Assembly (NCBI RefSeq): GCF_031845265.1
Contig: NZ_JAVRBG010000002.1
Coordinates: forward strand, 1-64,000
DNA: 64,000 nucleotides
Direction: 5' to 3'
Origin: Mesonia ostreae
GTDB lineage: Bacteria; Bacteroidota; Bacteroidia; Flavobacteriales; Flavobacteriaceae
Shown here: positions 32,897 to 42,674 of the stretch, piece after piece
Position numbering within the stretch: position 1 is the stretch's first letter
Layout: each line of letters opens with the position of its first letter
Notes under the pieces: generated by a model
The model's input: the letters and a program-made list of their open reading frames with translations, nothing else
What the model was told of the DNA's origin: nothing
Databases searched by the model: none
Program-made: the position numbers and the translations under genes

Positions 32897-34237
32897 ATGA
32901 AAAAGGTGAATATACGCCATTCAATTTTTAGAACGCTACTACTTTCTATGGTAGTGTTATTTTCATTCTCGCAAACTTCTTTCGCTCAAGAAGATTCTGG
33001 CGCTGCAGATGCTGCGGCAGAAGAATCTGATTCTGGTGCGGGAGATGTCGAAGGAGATGTGGCCGCGGGAAAAGATTTATTTAACTCTCTTTGTGCTGCT
33101 TGTCATAAACCGTATAAAAAAGGAATTGGACCTGCGTTACACGGGGTGACCGAAAAGCGCGATAGAGAATGGCTTTACGAGTGGATAGAAAACAGTGCTG
33201 CGATGATTGCTTCTGGCGATCCTGAGGCAGTGGCAATCTACGAGGAGTATAATGAGGTTTCTATGAATGCGTTTCCTCAGTTATCTAATGAGGAAATCGA
33301 TAACATTTTGGCCTATGTGGAGCAGCCAAAAGCCGAGCCCGCTCAAGCGGCAGGAGATAGCGCTCAAGCTAATTCTGGAGGTTCTGGAGGTGGCGGTGTT
33401 TCTACCAATATTATATTGGGAATTCTTGCTTTCGTGTTATTGCTACTTACGGTGATTTTAGTTTTAGTAAATAAAACTTTAAATCGATTCGCCGAAGTAA
33501 ACGGTGTTCCGGTTGTAGTTTCTGAAAAAAGAAAACCTATATGGAAAGCTTTTGTTGAAAACCAGTTTTTAGTATTGGTGTCTTCCATATTCTTATTGTT
33601 GGTAGGAGCGTTTTTTGTATATGGCTTTTTTATGCAGGTAGGGGTAGATCAGGGCTATGCACCTGTACAGCCTATTCATTATTCGCATAGAATCCATGCG
33701 GGAGATAACCAGATTGAATGTAAGTTCTGTCACTCTTCTGCACGAGTAAGTAAGCATTCGGGAATACCTTCTTTAAATGTGTGTATGAACTGTCATAAAT
33801 CTATATCAGAAGTGGCGCCAGAAACAGCTACCGACGATTATTCTAAAGAATTTTATGATGGAGAGATCGCAAAATTATACGATGCAGTAGGTTGGGATAC
33901 AGAAACTTTATCTTATACTGGTGAGGAGAAACCTGTGAAATGGGTTCGAATTCATAATTTGCCAGATTTCGCTTACTTTAATCACTCGCAACACGTTTCG
34001 GTTGCTGGGATTGCGTGTCAGGAGTGTCACGGCCCTGTGCAAGAAATGGAAATAATGCGTCAAGACGCACCCTTAACAATGGGTTGGTGTATCAATTGTC
34101 ATAGAGACACAAAAGTAAAAGTGCAAGGCAATAAGTATTACGATAAAATTCATGAAGAATTGTCTAAGAAATACGGCGTTGAAACATTAACAGCGGCTCA
34201 AATGGGAGCCTTGGAATGTGGTAAATGTCACTACTAG
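32897..34237 (+). CDS. actA: Alternative complex III cytochrome subunit ActA, fused to an N-terminal monohaem cytochrome c
   Basis: The 446-residue precursor has a signal peptide (1-30, ending FAQ). A class I cytochrome c domain follows with CAACH (66-70). After a Gly/Ser linker come two membrane helices (about 168-192 and 219-241). The pentahaem ActA region has CKFCH, CMNCH, CQECH, CINCH and CGKCH, the last ending one residue before the C terminus. Six haem c sites are thus visible, against five in the classical subunit, because of the fused domain. It passes electrons from the quinol-oxidising core to the oxidase. It is the first gene of actABCDEF-coxBA. Confidence 0.92.
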   Translation: MKKVNIRHSIFRTLLLSMVVLFSFSQTSFAQEDSGAADAAAEESDSGAGDVEGDVAAGKDLFNSLCAACHKPYKKGIGPALHGVTEKRDREWLYEWIENSAAMIASGDPEAVAIYEEYNEVSMNAFPQLSNEEIDNILAYVEQPKAEPAQAAGDSAQANSGGSGGGGVSTNIILGILAFVLLLLTVILVLVNKTLNRFAEVNGVPVVVSEKRKPIWKAFVENQFLVLVSSIFLLLVGAFFVYGFFMQVGVDQGYAPVQPIHYSHRIHAGDNQIECKFCHSSARVSKHSGIPSLNVCMNCHKSISEVAPETATDDYSKEFYDGEIAKLYDAVGWDTETLSYTGEEKPVKWVRIHNLPDFAYFNHSQHVSVAGIACQECHGPVQEMEIMRQDAPLTMGWCINCHRDTKVKVQGNKYYDKIHEELSKKYGVETLTAAQMGALECGKCHY

Positions 34238-34275
34238 TTTTTTTAAGAATAAGAAGTTAATATCTATAATATCAT

Positions 34276-37200
34276 ATGTCATCAAACAAGAAATACTGGA
34301 AAAGTGTTGAAGAGCTAAATGAGGATAGTTCTATTGTTGAGGCGCTTCAACAAAAAGAATTTGTAGAAGAGATTCCTACAGATGAATTTTTGGGAGACAA
34401 AGAGACTTTAGAAAGTTCGTCAACTTCCAGAAGAGATTTCCTTAAATTTGTTGGTTTTAGTACGGCAGCTGCGTCACTTGCGGCTTGTGAAGGTCCTGTG
34501 ACAAAGTCAATTCCTTACGTGGTTCAGCCAGAGCGTATTGTGCCTGGAGTAGCTAATTATTATGCTACAACCATTGCAGATGGTTTTGATTTTTCTAGCG
34601 TGCTTGTGAAAACTCGCGAAGGGAGACCTATTAAAATAGAAAATAATACTCTAGGAAAGGTGAATTCAGGTGCGAATGCTAGAGTTCACGCTTCTGTATT
34701 ATCCTTATACGATCTTAAGAGGTTGAGTGGGCCTACGATTGGCGGAGAAGGAGTTTCATGGGGAGACTTTGATGATGAGGTAGAAGCGAGGCTCGCTGCT
34801 TTAGGCGGAAAAGAATTGGTTTTGTTAACGCAAACTTTTGCAAGTCCTTCTACAGCCAAATTAATTGAAGAGTTTAAAGGGAAGTATCCTAATGTGCGTC
34901 ACGTGATTTATGATACTGTTTCTGAAACTGCGGCTTTAGATGCTTTTGAGGCTAAATACGGTTTTAGAGCTCTTCCAAATTATGATTTCTCTAAGGCAAC
35001 TACAATTGTTTCTGTAGGAGCAGATTTCTTGGGAGATTGGCACGGTGGGGGAAACGATTCAGGATATGCTCAAGGAAGAATTCCGAAGAACGGAAAAATG
35101 TCTCGTCATATTCAGTTTGAATCTAATATGTCTATGACAGGTGCAAATGCAGATAAGCGTGTACCTGTAACTCCTTCGGAACAAAAGATGATTTTAGCAG
35201 CTCTTTACGGATATGTTTCGGGAACCACTACTAGTGGTTTGTCAGCGAAACTAGACGATGTAGTTATTAAAGCTAAAGAAGAATTAAGAAAAGCGGGAAC
35301 TGGAGCTGTTGTGGTTTCAGGAATCCAAGATATAGATGCGCAGAATTTAGTATTGGCAATCAATGAAAAATTAGGTAGTGCTGTGATGGATACTGCCAAT
35401 GCAAGAATGATTCGTCAAGGAGATGCTAATGAAGCGCTTCAGTTGGTGGAAGATATGAATAGTGGTTCTGTAGGAGGAATTATGATGGTAGGAGTGAATC
35501 CTGCATACAGTTTTCCTAATGCAGATGAATTTGTAGAGGCGCTTAATAAGGTAGATCTTACGGTTTCCTTCTCTTCAAAAATGGACGAAACTGCTGTATT
35601 GGCAGAATTTGTAGGAGCTACACCTCACTATTTAGAAAGCTGGGGGGATGTGCAAATGACTAAAAACAATTTTAGTCTAATGCAGCCTACAATTAAGCCA
35701 TTATTCGATACGCGTCAATTTCAAGATTGCTTATTAAGTTGGACAGATAACGATAAGTCATATTACGACTATATTAAAGAAACTTGGAAAGGAATGTTAG
35801 GTTCAACTTCTTGGTCTAGTGCGTTGCACGACGGGGTATTTGAGTCTACTTCTGTGTCAACTGCTTCCAGTACTACGGAGTCTTCAGCTGCAGCTTTATC
35901 TGCTTCTTCTTCCGCTAGGAAATTAAGTCAGACTGAAAAATCAAAAGGATTAGAGTTAACGCTTTATACTAAAGTGGCTTTAGGAGATGGAGAGCAAGCA
36001 AACAACCCTTGGTTGCAAGAAATGCCAGATCCTATTACTAGAGCTTCTTGGGATAATTATTTAACCATCTCTAAAGCTGATGCGGATGCATTAGAATTGA
36101 GTAACAGACACGTGGCTAATGGTGGATTAAATGGTAGTTATGTAAATCTCAAATTGGGAAATACCGAGGTAAATGGTATACCTGTAATTATTCAGCCAGG
36201 ACAGGCAAGAGGATCTGTTGGACTAGCATTAGGTTATGGTAGAAAAGAAGCGATACAGGAAGAAATGCAGGTAGGTGTAAATGCTTACCCTTTATATAAG
36301 AATTTTAATAATGTACAAGATGTAACGATAGAGAAAGCCGCAGGAGAACATGAATTTGCTTGTGTGCAATTGCAGAACACCTTAATGGGTAGAGGCGAAA
36401 TTGTTAAAGAAACTACATTAGAAATATTTAATACCAAAGATAAGGAGGAATGGAATAGTGTTCCTATGGTATCTTTAAATCATGAAGAAACTCCAGTGAC
36501 TTCTCCAGAAGTAGATCTTTGGGATTCTTTCGACAGAAGTATAGGGCATCATTTTAATCTTTCTATAGATTTGAATGCTTGTACTGGATGTGGGGCTTGC
36601 GTAATTGCTTGTCATAGTGAGAATAATGTGCCAGTAGTTGGTAAGTCTGAAATTAGACGTAGTAGAGATATGCACTGGCTGCGTATTGACCGTTATTATT
36701 CTTCGGAAGAAACCTTCTTAGAAGATACAGATAAGAAAGATGACTTTTCTGGCTTGTTTGGAGACAATGGTTCGTTAGGTGGGTTTGGAGAGTTAGAGCA
36801 CGCTGCAACCCAAAATGTTCAGGTGGTATTTCAACCAGTAATGTGTCAGCATTGTAATCACGCGCCCTGTGAGACTGTTTGTCCAGTAGCGGCAACATCT
36901 CACGGACGTCAAGGTCAAAACCAAATGGCTTATAACCGTTGTGTGGGAACAAGATATTGCGCTAACAACTGTCCTTATAAGGTGCGTCGTTTCAACTGGT
37001 TCTTGTACAACAAGAATGAGGAGTTTGACTACCATATGAATAATGATTTGGGTAGAATGGTGTTGAATCCAGATGTAACGGTAAGATCTCGTGGGGTGAT
37101 GGAGAAATGTTCTATGTGTATACAAATGACACAGAAAACAATTCTTGATGCGAAACGCGAGGGAAGAGAAATTAAAGATGGAGAATTCCAAACCGCTTGT

Positions 37201-37368
37201 TCTAGTGCGTGTAGTGCTGGTGCTATTCAGTTTGGCGATATCAATGATAAGGAGAGTGTGGTGTATGAGAAGAAACAAGACGATAGAATGTATCACTTGT
37301 TAGAATATGTAGGTACAAAACCAAACGTTTTTTATCACGCTAAAGTTAGAAACACTTCAAAAGTTTAA
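34276..37368 (+). CDS. actB: Alternative complex III iron-sulfur subunit ActB
   Basis: The 1030-residue protein carries a Tat-type motif SRRDFLKF (51-58) preceded by about 50 cytoplasmic residues. A long molybdopterin-oxidoreductase-like domain follows, which in this family holds no molybdenum cofactor. A C-terminal ferredoxin-like domain has four cysteine clusters: CTGCGACVIAC, CQHCNHAPCETVC, CVGTRYCANNC and CSMCIQM with CSSAC. These bind [4Fe-4S]/[3Fe-4S] clusters that carry electrons from quinol. A Ser/Thr/Ala-rich linker (SVSTASSTTESSAAALSAS, about 530-550) separates parts. It is exported and attached to the membrane complex. Confidence 0.94.
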   Translation: MSSNKKYWKSVEELNEDSSIVEALQQKEFVEEIPTDEFLGDKETLESSSTSRRDFLKFVGFSTAAASLAACEGPVTKSIPYVVQPERIVPGVANYYATTIADGFDFSSVLVKTREGRPIKIENNTLGKVNSGANARVHASVLSLYDLKRLSGPTIGGEGVSWGDFDDEVEARLAALGGKELVLLTQTFASPSTAKLIEEFKGKYPNVRHVIYDTVSETAALDAFEAKYGFRALPNYDFSKATTIVSVGADFLGDWHGGGNDSGYAQGRIPKNGKMSRHIQFESNMSMTGANADKRVPVTPSEQKMILAALYGYVSGTTTSGLSAKLDDVVIKAKEELRKAGTGAVVVSGIQDIDAQNLVLAINEKLGSAVMDTANARMIRQGDANEALQLVEDMNSGSVGGIMMVGVNPAYSFPNADEFVEALNKVDLTVSFSSKMDETAVLAEFVGATPHYLESWGDVQMTKNNFSLMQPTIKPLFDTRQFQDCLLSWTDNDKSYYDYIKETWKGMLGSTSWSSALHDGVFESTSVSTASSTTESSAAALSASSSARKLSQTEKSKGLELTLYTKVALGDGEQANNPWLQEMPDPITRASWDNYLTISKADADALELSNRHVANGGLNGSYVNLKLGNTEVNGIPVIIQPGQARGSVGLALGYGRKEAIQEEMQVGVNAYPLYKNFNNVQDVTIEKAAGEHEFACVQLQNTLMGRGEIVKETTLEIFNTKDKEEWNSVPMVSLNHEETPVTSPEVDLWDSFDRSIGHHFNLSIDLNACTGCGACVIACHSENNVPVVGKSEIRRSRDMHWLRIDRYYSSEETFLEDTDKKDDFSGLFGDNGSLGGFGELEHAATQNVQVVFQPVMCQHCNHAPCETVCPVAATSHGRQGQNQMAYNRCVGTRYCANNCPYKVRRFNWFLYNKNEEFDYHMNNDLGRMVLNPDVTVRSRGVMEKCSMCIQMTQKTILDAKREGREIKDGEFQTACSSACSAGAIQFGDINDKESVVYEKKQDDRMYHLLEYVGTKPNVFYHAKVRNTSKV

Positions 37369-37400
37369 TAGTTTATTTAAAGAATTAATTATAACGCATT

Positions 37401-38897
37401 ATGTCTCATTACGAAGCACCCTTTAGAAAGCCTTTAGTTACAGGAGATAAGTCCTATCATGATGTTACTTTAGACGTTGCGGCTCCTGTAGAGGGAAAAG
37501 CCAATAAGTCTTGGTGGATTGCATTTACTATAGCCCTTATCGCTTTTGTTTGGGGGTTAGGATGTATCACTTATACGGTAGCAACAGGTATTGGTACTTG
37601 GGGATTAAACAAGACCGTAGGTTGGGCTTGGGATATTACCAACTTTGTATGGTGGGTAGGTATTGGCCACGCTGGTACACTTATCTCAGCTGTACTATTA
37701 TTATTCCGGCAAAAGTGGAGAATGTCTATTAACCGATCTGCAGAAGCGATGACTATTTTTGCGGTTGTGCAGGCAGGATTATTTCCTATTATACACATGG
37801 GACGTCCTTGGTTGGCATATTGGGTATTGCCTATTCCCAACCAGTTTGGTTCGTTATGGGTAAACTTTAACTCTCCGCTGCTTTGGGATGTTTTTGCAAT
37901 TTCTACGTATCTTTCGGTATCTTTAGTGTTCTGGTGGACAGGTTTGCTTCCTGATTTTGCTATGATTCGTGACCGAGCGGTAAAACCTTTTCAGAAGAGA
38001 ATTTACTCTATACTTTCTTTCGGATGGTCTGGTAGAGCAAAAGACTGGCAACGTTTTGAAGAAGTATCTTTAGTACTGGCTGGTTTGGCTACTCCTTTGG
38101 TACTTTCTGTACACACGATTGTATCTTTTGACTTCGCAACCTCTGTAATACCAGGTTGGCATACCACGATTTTTCCTCCTTATTTTGTTGCAGGAGCGAT
38201 TTTCTCTGGGTTTGCCATGGTAAACACATTGTTAATCATTATGCGTAAGGTGTCTAATTTAGAGGACTACATTACGGTACAGCATATTGAATTGATGAAT
38301 ATTGTAATTATGCTTACGGGATCTATTGTTGGGGTCGCCTATATTACCGAGCTGGTAATCGCATGGTACTCTGGTGTAGAATTTGAGCAGTATGCATTTT
38401 TAAACAGAGCTACAGGACCTTACTGGTGGGCATATTGGTGTATGATGTCATTTAACGTGATTTCACCTCAATTTATGTGGTTCCCGAAATTAAGAAGAAG
38501 TATTATGTTCTCTTTCTTTATTTCAATTGTTGTAAATACAGGAATGTGGTTTGAGCGTTTCGTAATTATTGTAACTTCGCTGCACAGGGATTACTTACCT
38601 TCTTCTTGGACGATGTTCTCTCCAACTTTTGTAGATATTGGAATTTTTATTGGAACTATAGGTTTCTTCTTTGTATTATTCTTATTATATGCAAGAACAT
38701 TCCCGGTAATTGCACAAGCAGAGATCAAAACTATTTTGAAATCTTCGGGAGAAAAGTATAAAAAATTAAGAGCACAACATGGAGATGATGTAGCATTGTA
38801 TGGAGGGTCTATTATAAAGCCAGCAGCAAATATTAGCCACGAGAAGAACAAGGCTAAGGATGCAAATTCAGACTCAGATAATAATATAAACTTATAA
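37401..38897 (+). CDS. actC: Alternative complex III membrane subunit ActC (NrfD-like)
   Basis: This 498-residue polytopic protein has about 10 hydrophobic segments and is of the NrfD/PsrC family, the quinol-binding membrane subunit. The N terminus YEAPFRKPLVTGDKSYHDVT is typical of ActC. Family motifs include VWWVGIGHAGTLISAVLLLFRQKWR and FPIIHMGRPWLAYW. The last 60 residues are a charged cytoplasmic tail. It follows actB by 32 bases and precedes actD by 10. Confidence 0.94.
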   Translation: MSHYEAPFRKPLVTGDKSYHDVTLDVAAPVEGKANKSWWIAFTIALIAFVWGLGCITYTVATGIGTWGLNKTVGWAWDITNFVWWVGIGHAGTLISAVLLLFRQKWRMSINRSAEAMTIFAVVQAGLFPIIHMGRPWLAYWVLPIPNQFGSLWVNFNSPLLWDVFAISTYLSVSLVFWWTGLLPDFAMIRDRAVKPFQKRIYSILSFGWSGRAKDWQRFEEVSLVLAGLATPLVLSVHTIVSFDFATSVIPGWHTTIFPPYFVAGAIFSGFAMVNTLLIIMRKVSNLEDYITVQHIELMNIVIMLTGSIVGVAYITELVIAWYSGVEFEQYAFLNRATGPYWWAYWCMMSFNVISPQFMWFPKLRRSIMFSFFISIVVNTGMWFERFVIIVTSLHRDYLPSSWTMFSPTFVDIGIFIGTIGFFFVLFLLYARTFPVIAQAEIKTILKSSGEKYKKLRAQHGDDVALYGGSIIKPAANISHEKNKAKDANSDSDNNINL

Positions 38898-38907
38898 TAA
38901 GTAAAGA

Positions 38908-39432
38908 ATGTCTTCAAAAGTTATACACGCTATTTATACGGACGATGACTTGCTTATGCAAGCCGTAAAGCAAACGAGAGAGGCCAATTACCACATTGAG
39001 GAGATTTATACTCCTTTCCCGGTGCATGGTCTTGATAAGGCAATGGGATTAGAGCCAACACGACTTGCAATTACCTCTTTTTTATATGGTTTGGTAGGTT
39101 TAGCGTTCGCCATCTGGATGATGGATTTTATTATGATCCAAGATTGGCCTCAAGATATTGGTGGTAAACCAAGTTTTAGTTTTTTGGAAAATTTGCCGGC
39201 TTTTGTGCCTATTATGTTTGAGTTAACCGTATTTTTCGCAGCGCACCTTATGGTTATTACTTTTTATTTAAGAAGTAAACTATGGCCTTTTAAGCAAGCA
39301 GAAAATCCAGATGTAAGAACCACAGATGATCATTTTTTGATGGAAGTGAGTGTGGCCAATCATAGTGTAGAATTAATGTCTAAGTTTCTAAGCGACACTG
39401 GCGCTTTAGAAGTGAATTTAATAAACAAATAA
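38908..39432 (+). CDS. actD: Alternative complex III subunit ActD (DUF3341)
   Basis: The 174-residue protein starts with a cytoplasmic domain (VIHAIYTDDDLLMQAVKQTREANYHIEEIYTPFPVHGLDKAMGL) and has two membrane helices (about 55-75 and 98-122). The motif EEIYTPFPVHGLD is diagnostic of DUF3341. It is a structural subunit of the complex with no redox cofactor. Spacing to actC (10 bases) and actE (4 bases) shows tight co-transcription. Confidence 0.93.
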   Translation: MSSKVIHAIYTDDDLLMQAVKQTREANYHIEEIYTPFPVHGLDKAMGLEPTRLAITSFLYGLVGLAFAIWMMDFIMIQDWPQDIGGKPSFSFLENLPAFVPIMFELTVFFAAHLMVITFYLRSKLWPFKQAENPDVRTTDDHFLMEVSVANHSVELMSKFLSDTGALEVNLINK

Positions 39433-39436
39433 ACCT

Positions 39437-40147
39437 ATGAAAAGTTTATTTAGAATAGCAGGTGTAACTTTAGTGTCTTTATTGGCAGTATCCTGTTTTA
39501 ATGAAAACGATAGGAATTATCAATATTTTCCTGATATGTATGAATCTGTTGGTTATGAAACTTATGGGGAGTACGATATCTTTGTAGAGGGACAGGAAGC
39601 CAAATTGCCTGTGGAGGGTTCTATTCCTAGGGGTTGGATGCCATATGATTATGAAAATAATCTAGATGGATATGATGATGCTAAAGCCAATTTAAAGAAT
39701 CCACTTCCTTACACAGAAGATAACGTAAATAAAGGTGGAGCTCTGTTTACAGTATATTGCGCAATTTGTCATGGGGATAAAGGTGACGGAAAAGGAACTT
39801 TAGTAGAAAGAGAAAAAATACTGGGTGTGCCTTCTTATGATGATCAAGGTAGAGCGATTACAGAAGGTTCTGTATATCACGTGATGTTCTACGGAAGAAA
39901 TACTATGGGATCTTACGCTTCACAAACCAATGAAGAAGAGCGTTGGCAAATTGATCATTATGTGATGGATTTGAAAGATGAATTGGAAGGAAATCCTAAA
40001 AGAGAATTTTTGACAGAAGAAGAAGCAGAGAAGATGAAAATGGAGTCTCTGTTAACGAAGACTGAAATGGTGGAGGAAGAGGATGCTGTAGATGTCGATA
40101 ATACAGAAACGGAAGAGAGCAATAGCTTAAACCAAGAACAAAATTAA
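39437..40147 (+). CDS. actE: Alternative complex III lipoprotein cytochrome c ActE
   Basis: The 236-residue precursor has a lipoprotein signal (MKSLFRIAGVTLVSLLAVSC, Cys20). One class I cytochrome domain follows with CAICHGDKGDGKG (about 111-123) and a downstream Met ligand region (MFYGRNTMGSYASQ). The C terminus is a Glu-rich tail (VEEEDAVDVDNTETEESNS) not needed for haem binding. It is the monohaem subunit that gives electrons onward. It is placed between actD and actF as in other Bacteroidota. Confidence 0.92.
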   Translation: MKSLFRIAGVTLVSLLAVSCFNENDRNYQYFPDMYESVGYETYGEYDIFVEGQEAKLPVEGSIPRGWMPYDYENNLDGYDDAKANLKNPLPYTEDNVNKGGALFTVYCAICHGDKGDGKGTLVEREKILGVPSYDDQGRAITEGSVYHVMFYGRNTMGSYASQTNEEERWQIDHYVMDLKDELEGNPKREFLTEEEAEKMKMESLLTKTEMVEEEDAVDVDNTETEESNSLNQEQN

Positions 40148-40173
40148 GAATCAACCGCATTATATATTTTAAT

Positions 40174-41538
40174 ATGTACACGCTATCTGGTAAATTAAAA
40201 ATAACAGCAATAATCTTAATGATTGTTGGGGCAATAGGACTTATTTATGGTTTCTTATCTGCTCCATCTTCCATCGAAGATGTAAAAGAAATTATTGCCT
40301 CTCATGAAGCTCACGGGGAAGGACACGCTGCAGCTGAAGAAACGACTCATCAGGTTGATGGAGTGGATGCTGAGAATTCAAAAGTAGTTGCTGCGACAGG
40401 AGAACAAGCATCTGATGCCCACAGCGATGAGGATACGCACGCAGAGCATATGTTACACCAATTGCAAAATAAACCTTGGGCTGCCACATATGTAGCAGCA
40501 TTCTTCTTTTTTATGATTGCTCTGGGTACATTGGCTTTTTATGCGGTACAATACGCAGCACAGGCAGGATGGTCGCCAGTTTTATTTAGAGTAATGGAGG
40601 CTATTACTGCTTATTTATTGCCAGGAAGTATTATTATGTTTGTTTTACTTGTTCTTTCTGGAGTGCACTTAAATCATCTGTTTATATGGATGGATCCAGA
40701 GGTTGTGGCAAATGATTCCATCATACAAGCGAAGGAGTCGTACTTGAATGTTCCGTTCTTTTTAATAAGAGCTGCAATCTATATAGCAGGATGGAATATT
40801 TTTAGATTCTTTTTAAGAAGAAATTCTTTAAGGCATGATGAAGTAGATCATAATCGTTATTATAAAGCAAATTTTAAACTATCAGCTGGATTCTTGGTAT
40901 TCTTTATGGTTAGTGAATCTATGATGTCTTGGGATTGGATTATGAGTTTTGATCCGCATTGGTTTAGTACGTTATTTGGCTGGTATTTATTCTCTAGTTT
41001 GTTTGTTGCTGCAATTACGGTAATTGCTTTAGTTACTATGTTTTTAAAGTCTAGAGGTTATTTACCAACGGTAAATGATAGCCATATTCATGACCTTGCT
41101 AAATTTATGTTTGGAATGAGTATTTTTTGGACTTATTTATGGTTCTCTCAATTTATGTTGATATGGTATTCAAATATTCCAGAGGAGGTAACTTACTATA
41201 TAACCCGAATTGAAGATTATAATTTACCTTTCTTTGGCATGGTTGCACTTAACTTTATTTTCCCTGTGCTGATGCTTATGAATAGCGATTACAAAAGAAT
41301 TAATTGGTTTGTGGTAATGACAGGAGTTATTATATTATTTGGTCATTACTTAGACATTTATACCATGGTTATGCCAGCAACAGTAGGTAAATCTTGGTTT
41401 ATTGGAGTGTCTGAGATTAGTGCTTTGCTTTTCTTTGGAGGTTTATTTTTGTTAATCGTATTCAGTGCCTTAACCAAAGCACCTTTAATAACAAAAAGAA
41501 ATCCTTTTTTAAAGGAAAGTGAACAATTTCATTATTAA
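40174..41538 (+). CDS. actF: Alternative complex III membrane subunit ActF
   Basis: The 454-residue protein, related to ActC, has about 10 membrane helices. It starts with a helix (11-28) and then a His/Glu/Ala-rich soluble insert (EAHGEGHAAAEETTHQVDG to HSDEDTHAEHMLHQ, about 44-92) that could bind metal. Family-typical parts include MSWDWIMSFDPHWFSTLFGWYLFSS and FWTYLWFSQFMLIWYSNIPEE. It is the last act gene, 29 bases before the oxidase gene coxB. Confidence 0.92.
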   Translation: MYTLSGKLKITAIILMIVGAIGLIYGFLSAPSSIEDVKEIIASHEAHGEGHAAAEETTHQVDGVDAENSKVVAATGEQASDAHSDEDTHAEHMLHQLQNKPWAATYVAAFFFFMIALGTLAFYAVQYAAQAGWSPVLFRVMEAITAYLLPGSIIMFVLLVLSGVHLNHLFIWMDPEVVANDSIIQAKESYLNVPFFLIRAAIYIAGWNIFRFFLRRNSLRHDEVDHNRYYKANFKLSAGFLVFFMVSESMMSWDWIMSFDPHWFSTLFGWYLFSSLFVAAITVIALVTMFLKSRGYLPTVNDSHIHDLAKFMFGMSIFWTYLWFSQFMLIWYSNIPEEVTYYITRIEDYNLPFFGMVALNFIFPVLMLMNSDYKRINWFVVMTGVIILFGHYLDIYTMVMPATVGKSWFIGVSEISALLFFGGLFLLIVFSALTKAPLITKRNPFLKESEQFHY

Positions 41539-41567
41539 GATAATTAGTTTAAAGAAGATTATATAAA

Positions 41568-42641
41568 ATGACTGTATTTTTAATTATCATAGTTATAGCG
41601 CTTTTAGGAATTACGCTTTGGCAAATGTCAAAGATCTTAAAGCTATCTAAATCACATAGCTCGGAAGATCCTAGCATTGCGACAGAAAACGACAACAAAA
41701 CCCAAGGGTACATGATGTTGGGTTTTCTCATCGTGTTTAATTTATTTATGCTATATAATTTCTGGGAATATTCAAGATTTTATTTGCCAGAAGCAGCTTC
41801 AGCCCATGGGGTGCAATTTGACAATCTAATGTTCCTATCCTTAGGGATTATTATATTTGTTCAATTTATTACTCAGTTCTTGCTGCATTATTTTACTTTT
41901 ATTTACAGAGGCCAAAAGGGTAGAAGAGCCTACTTTTACGCAGATAATGATAAACTAGAATTTGTTTGGACTATTCTTCCCGTTCTTGTTTTATCAGGAT
42001 TGATTATCTACGGATTATTTACTTGGTCAGATATTATGAATGTAGAGGAAGACGAAGATACTATAGTTATAGAATTATATGCCTATCAATTTGGTTGGAA
42101 AGCTAGATATGCAGGAGAAGATAATACCTTGGGTAAGGCAAATGTTCGTTTCATTAAAGGTATAAATTCAGTAGGTGTGGATGAAAGTGATACCTACGCT
42201 ATGGATGACAAAATCGTTGGTTCTTTACACTTGCCAGTAAATAAGAAAGTTCTTTTTAAAATGAGATCTCAAGATGTGTTACACTCGGCATATTTCCCAT
42301 TCTTTAGAGCTCAAATGAATGTTGTTCCTGGTATGATTACTCAATTCGGATTTACACCAACTATTACTTCCGAAGAGATGAGAAATACAGACTATATGAT
42401 AGATAAGGTTAAAACCATCAATGAAATCCGTAAAGAAAATAGTGAAGAACTAGTGGCTAACGGAGATATGGCTTTAGATCCTTATGAGTTTGAATATTAC
42501 TTATTATGTAATAAGATTTGTGGAGTTTCTCACTATAATATGCAGATGAAAATTGTTGTAGAAAGTGAAGAAGATTATAAGCAATGGTTAGCCGAACAAG
42601 AGAGTTTTGGTGAAACTATGGCGAAGCAAAAGGATAAATAA
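41568..42641 (+). CDS. coxB: Cytochrome c oxidase subunit II
   Basis: The 357-residue protein has four hydrophobic segments (about 1-20, 46-66, 84-108 and 128-148); subunit II usually has two, and the extra ones are common in Bacteroidota. A cupredoxin domain follows with the CuA site: DVLHSAYFP (His), and CNKICGVSHYNMQ with both Cys, the His and the Met. No C-terminal cytochrome c domain is present, unlike true caa3 subunit II; the electron donor is then probably a haem c of the Act complex. It lies between actF and coxA. Confidence 0.94.
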   Translation: MTVFLIIIVIALLGITLWQMSKILKLSKSHSSEDPSIATENDNKTQGYMMLGFLIVFNLFMLYNFWEYSRFYLPEAASAHGVQFDNLMFLSLGIIIFVQFITQFLLHYFTFIYRGQKGRRAYFYADNDKLEFVWTILPVLVLSGLIIYGLFTWSDIMNVEEDEDTIVIELYAYQFGWKARYAGEDNTLGKANVRFIKGINSVGVDESDTYAMDDKIVGSLHLPVNKKVLFKMRSQDVLHSAYFPFFRAQMNVVPGMITQFGFTPTITSEEMRNTDYMIDKVKTINEIRKENSEELVANGDMALDPYEFEYYLLCNKICGVSHYNMQMKIVVESEEDYKQWLAEQESFGETMAKQKDK

Positions 42642-42674
42642 AAAATAATTATTTAAAAGTTATATAGTATAGAT

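Noticed and set aside
36793..37296. Minus-strand 167-codon frame within actB
   Set aside because: Opposite the cysteine-cluster part of ActB; composition and lack of motifs fit a shadow frame.
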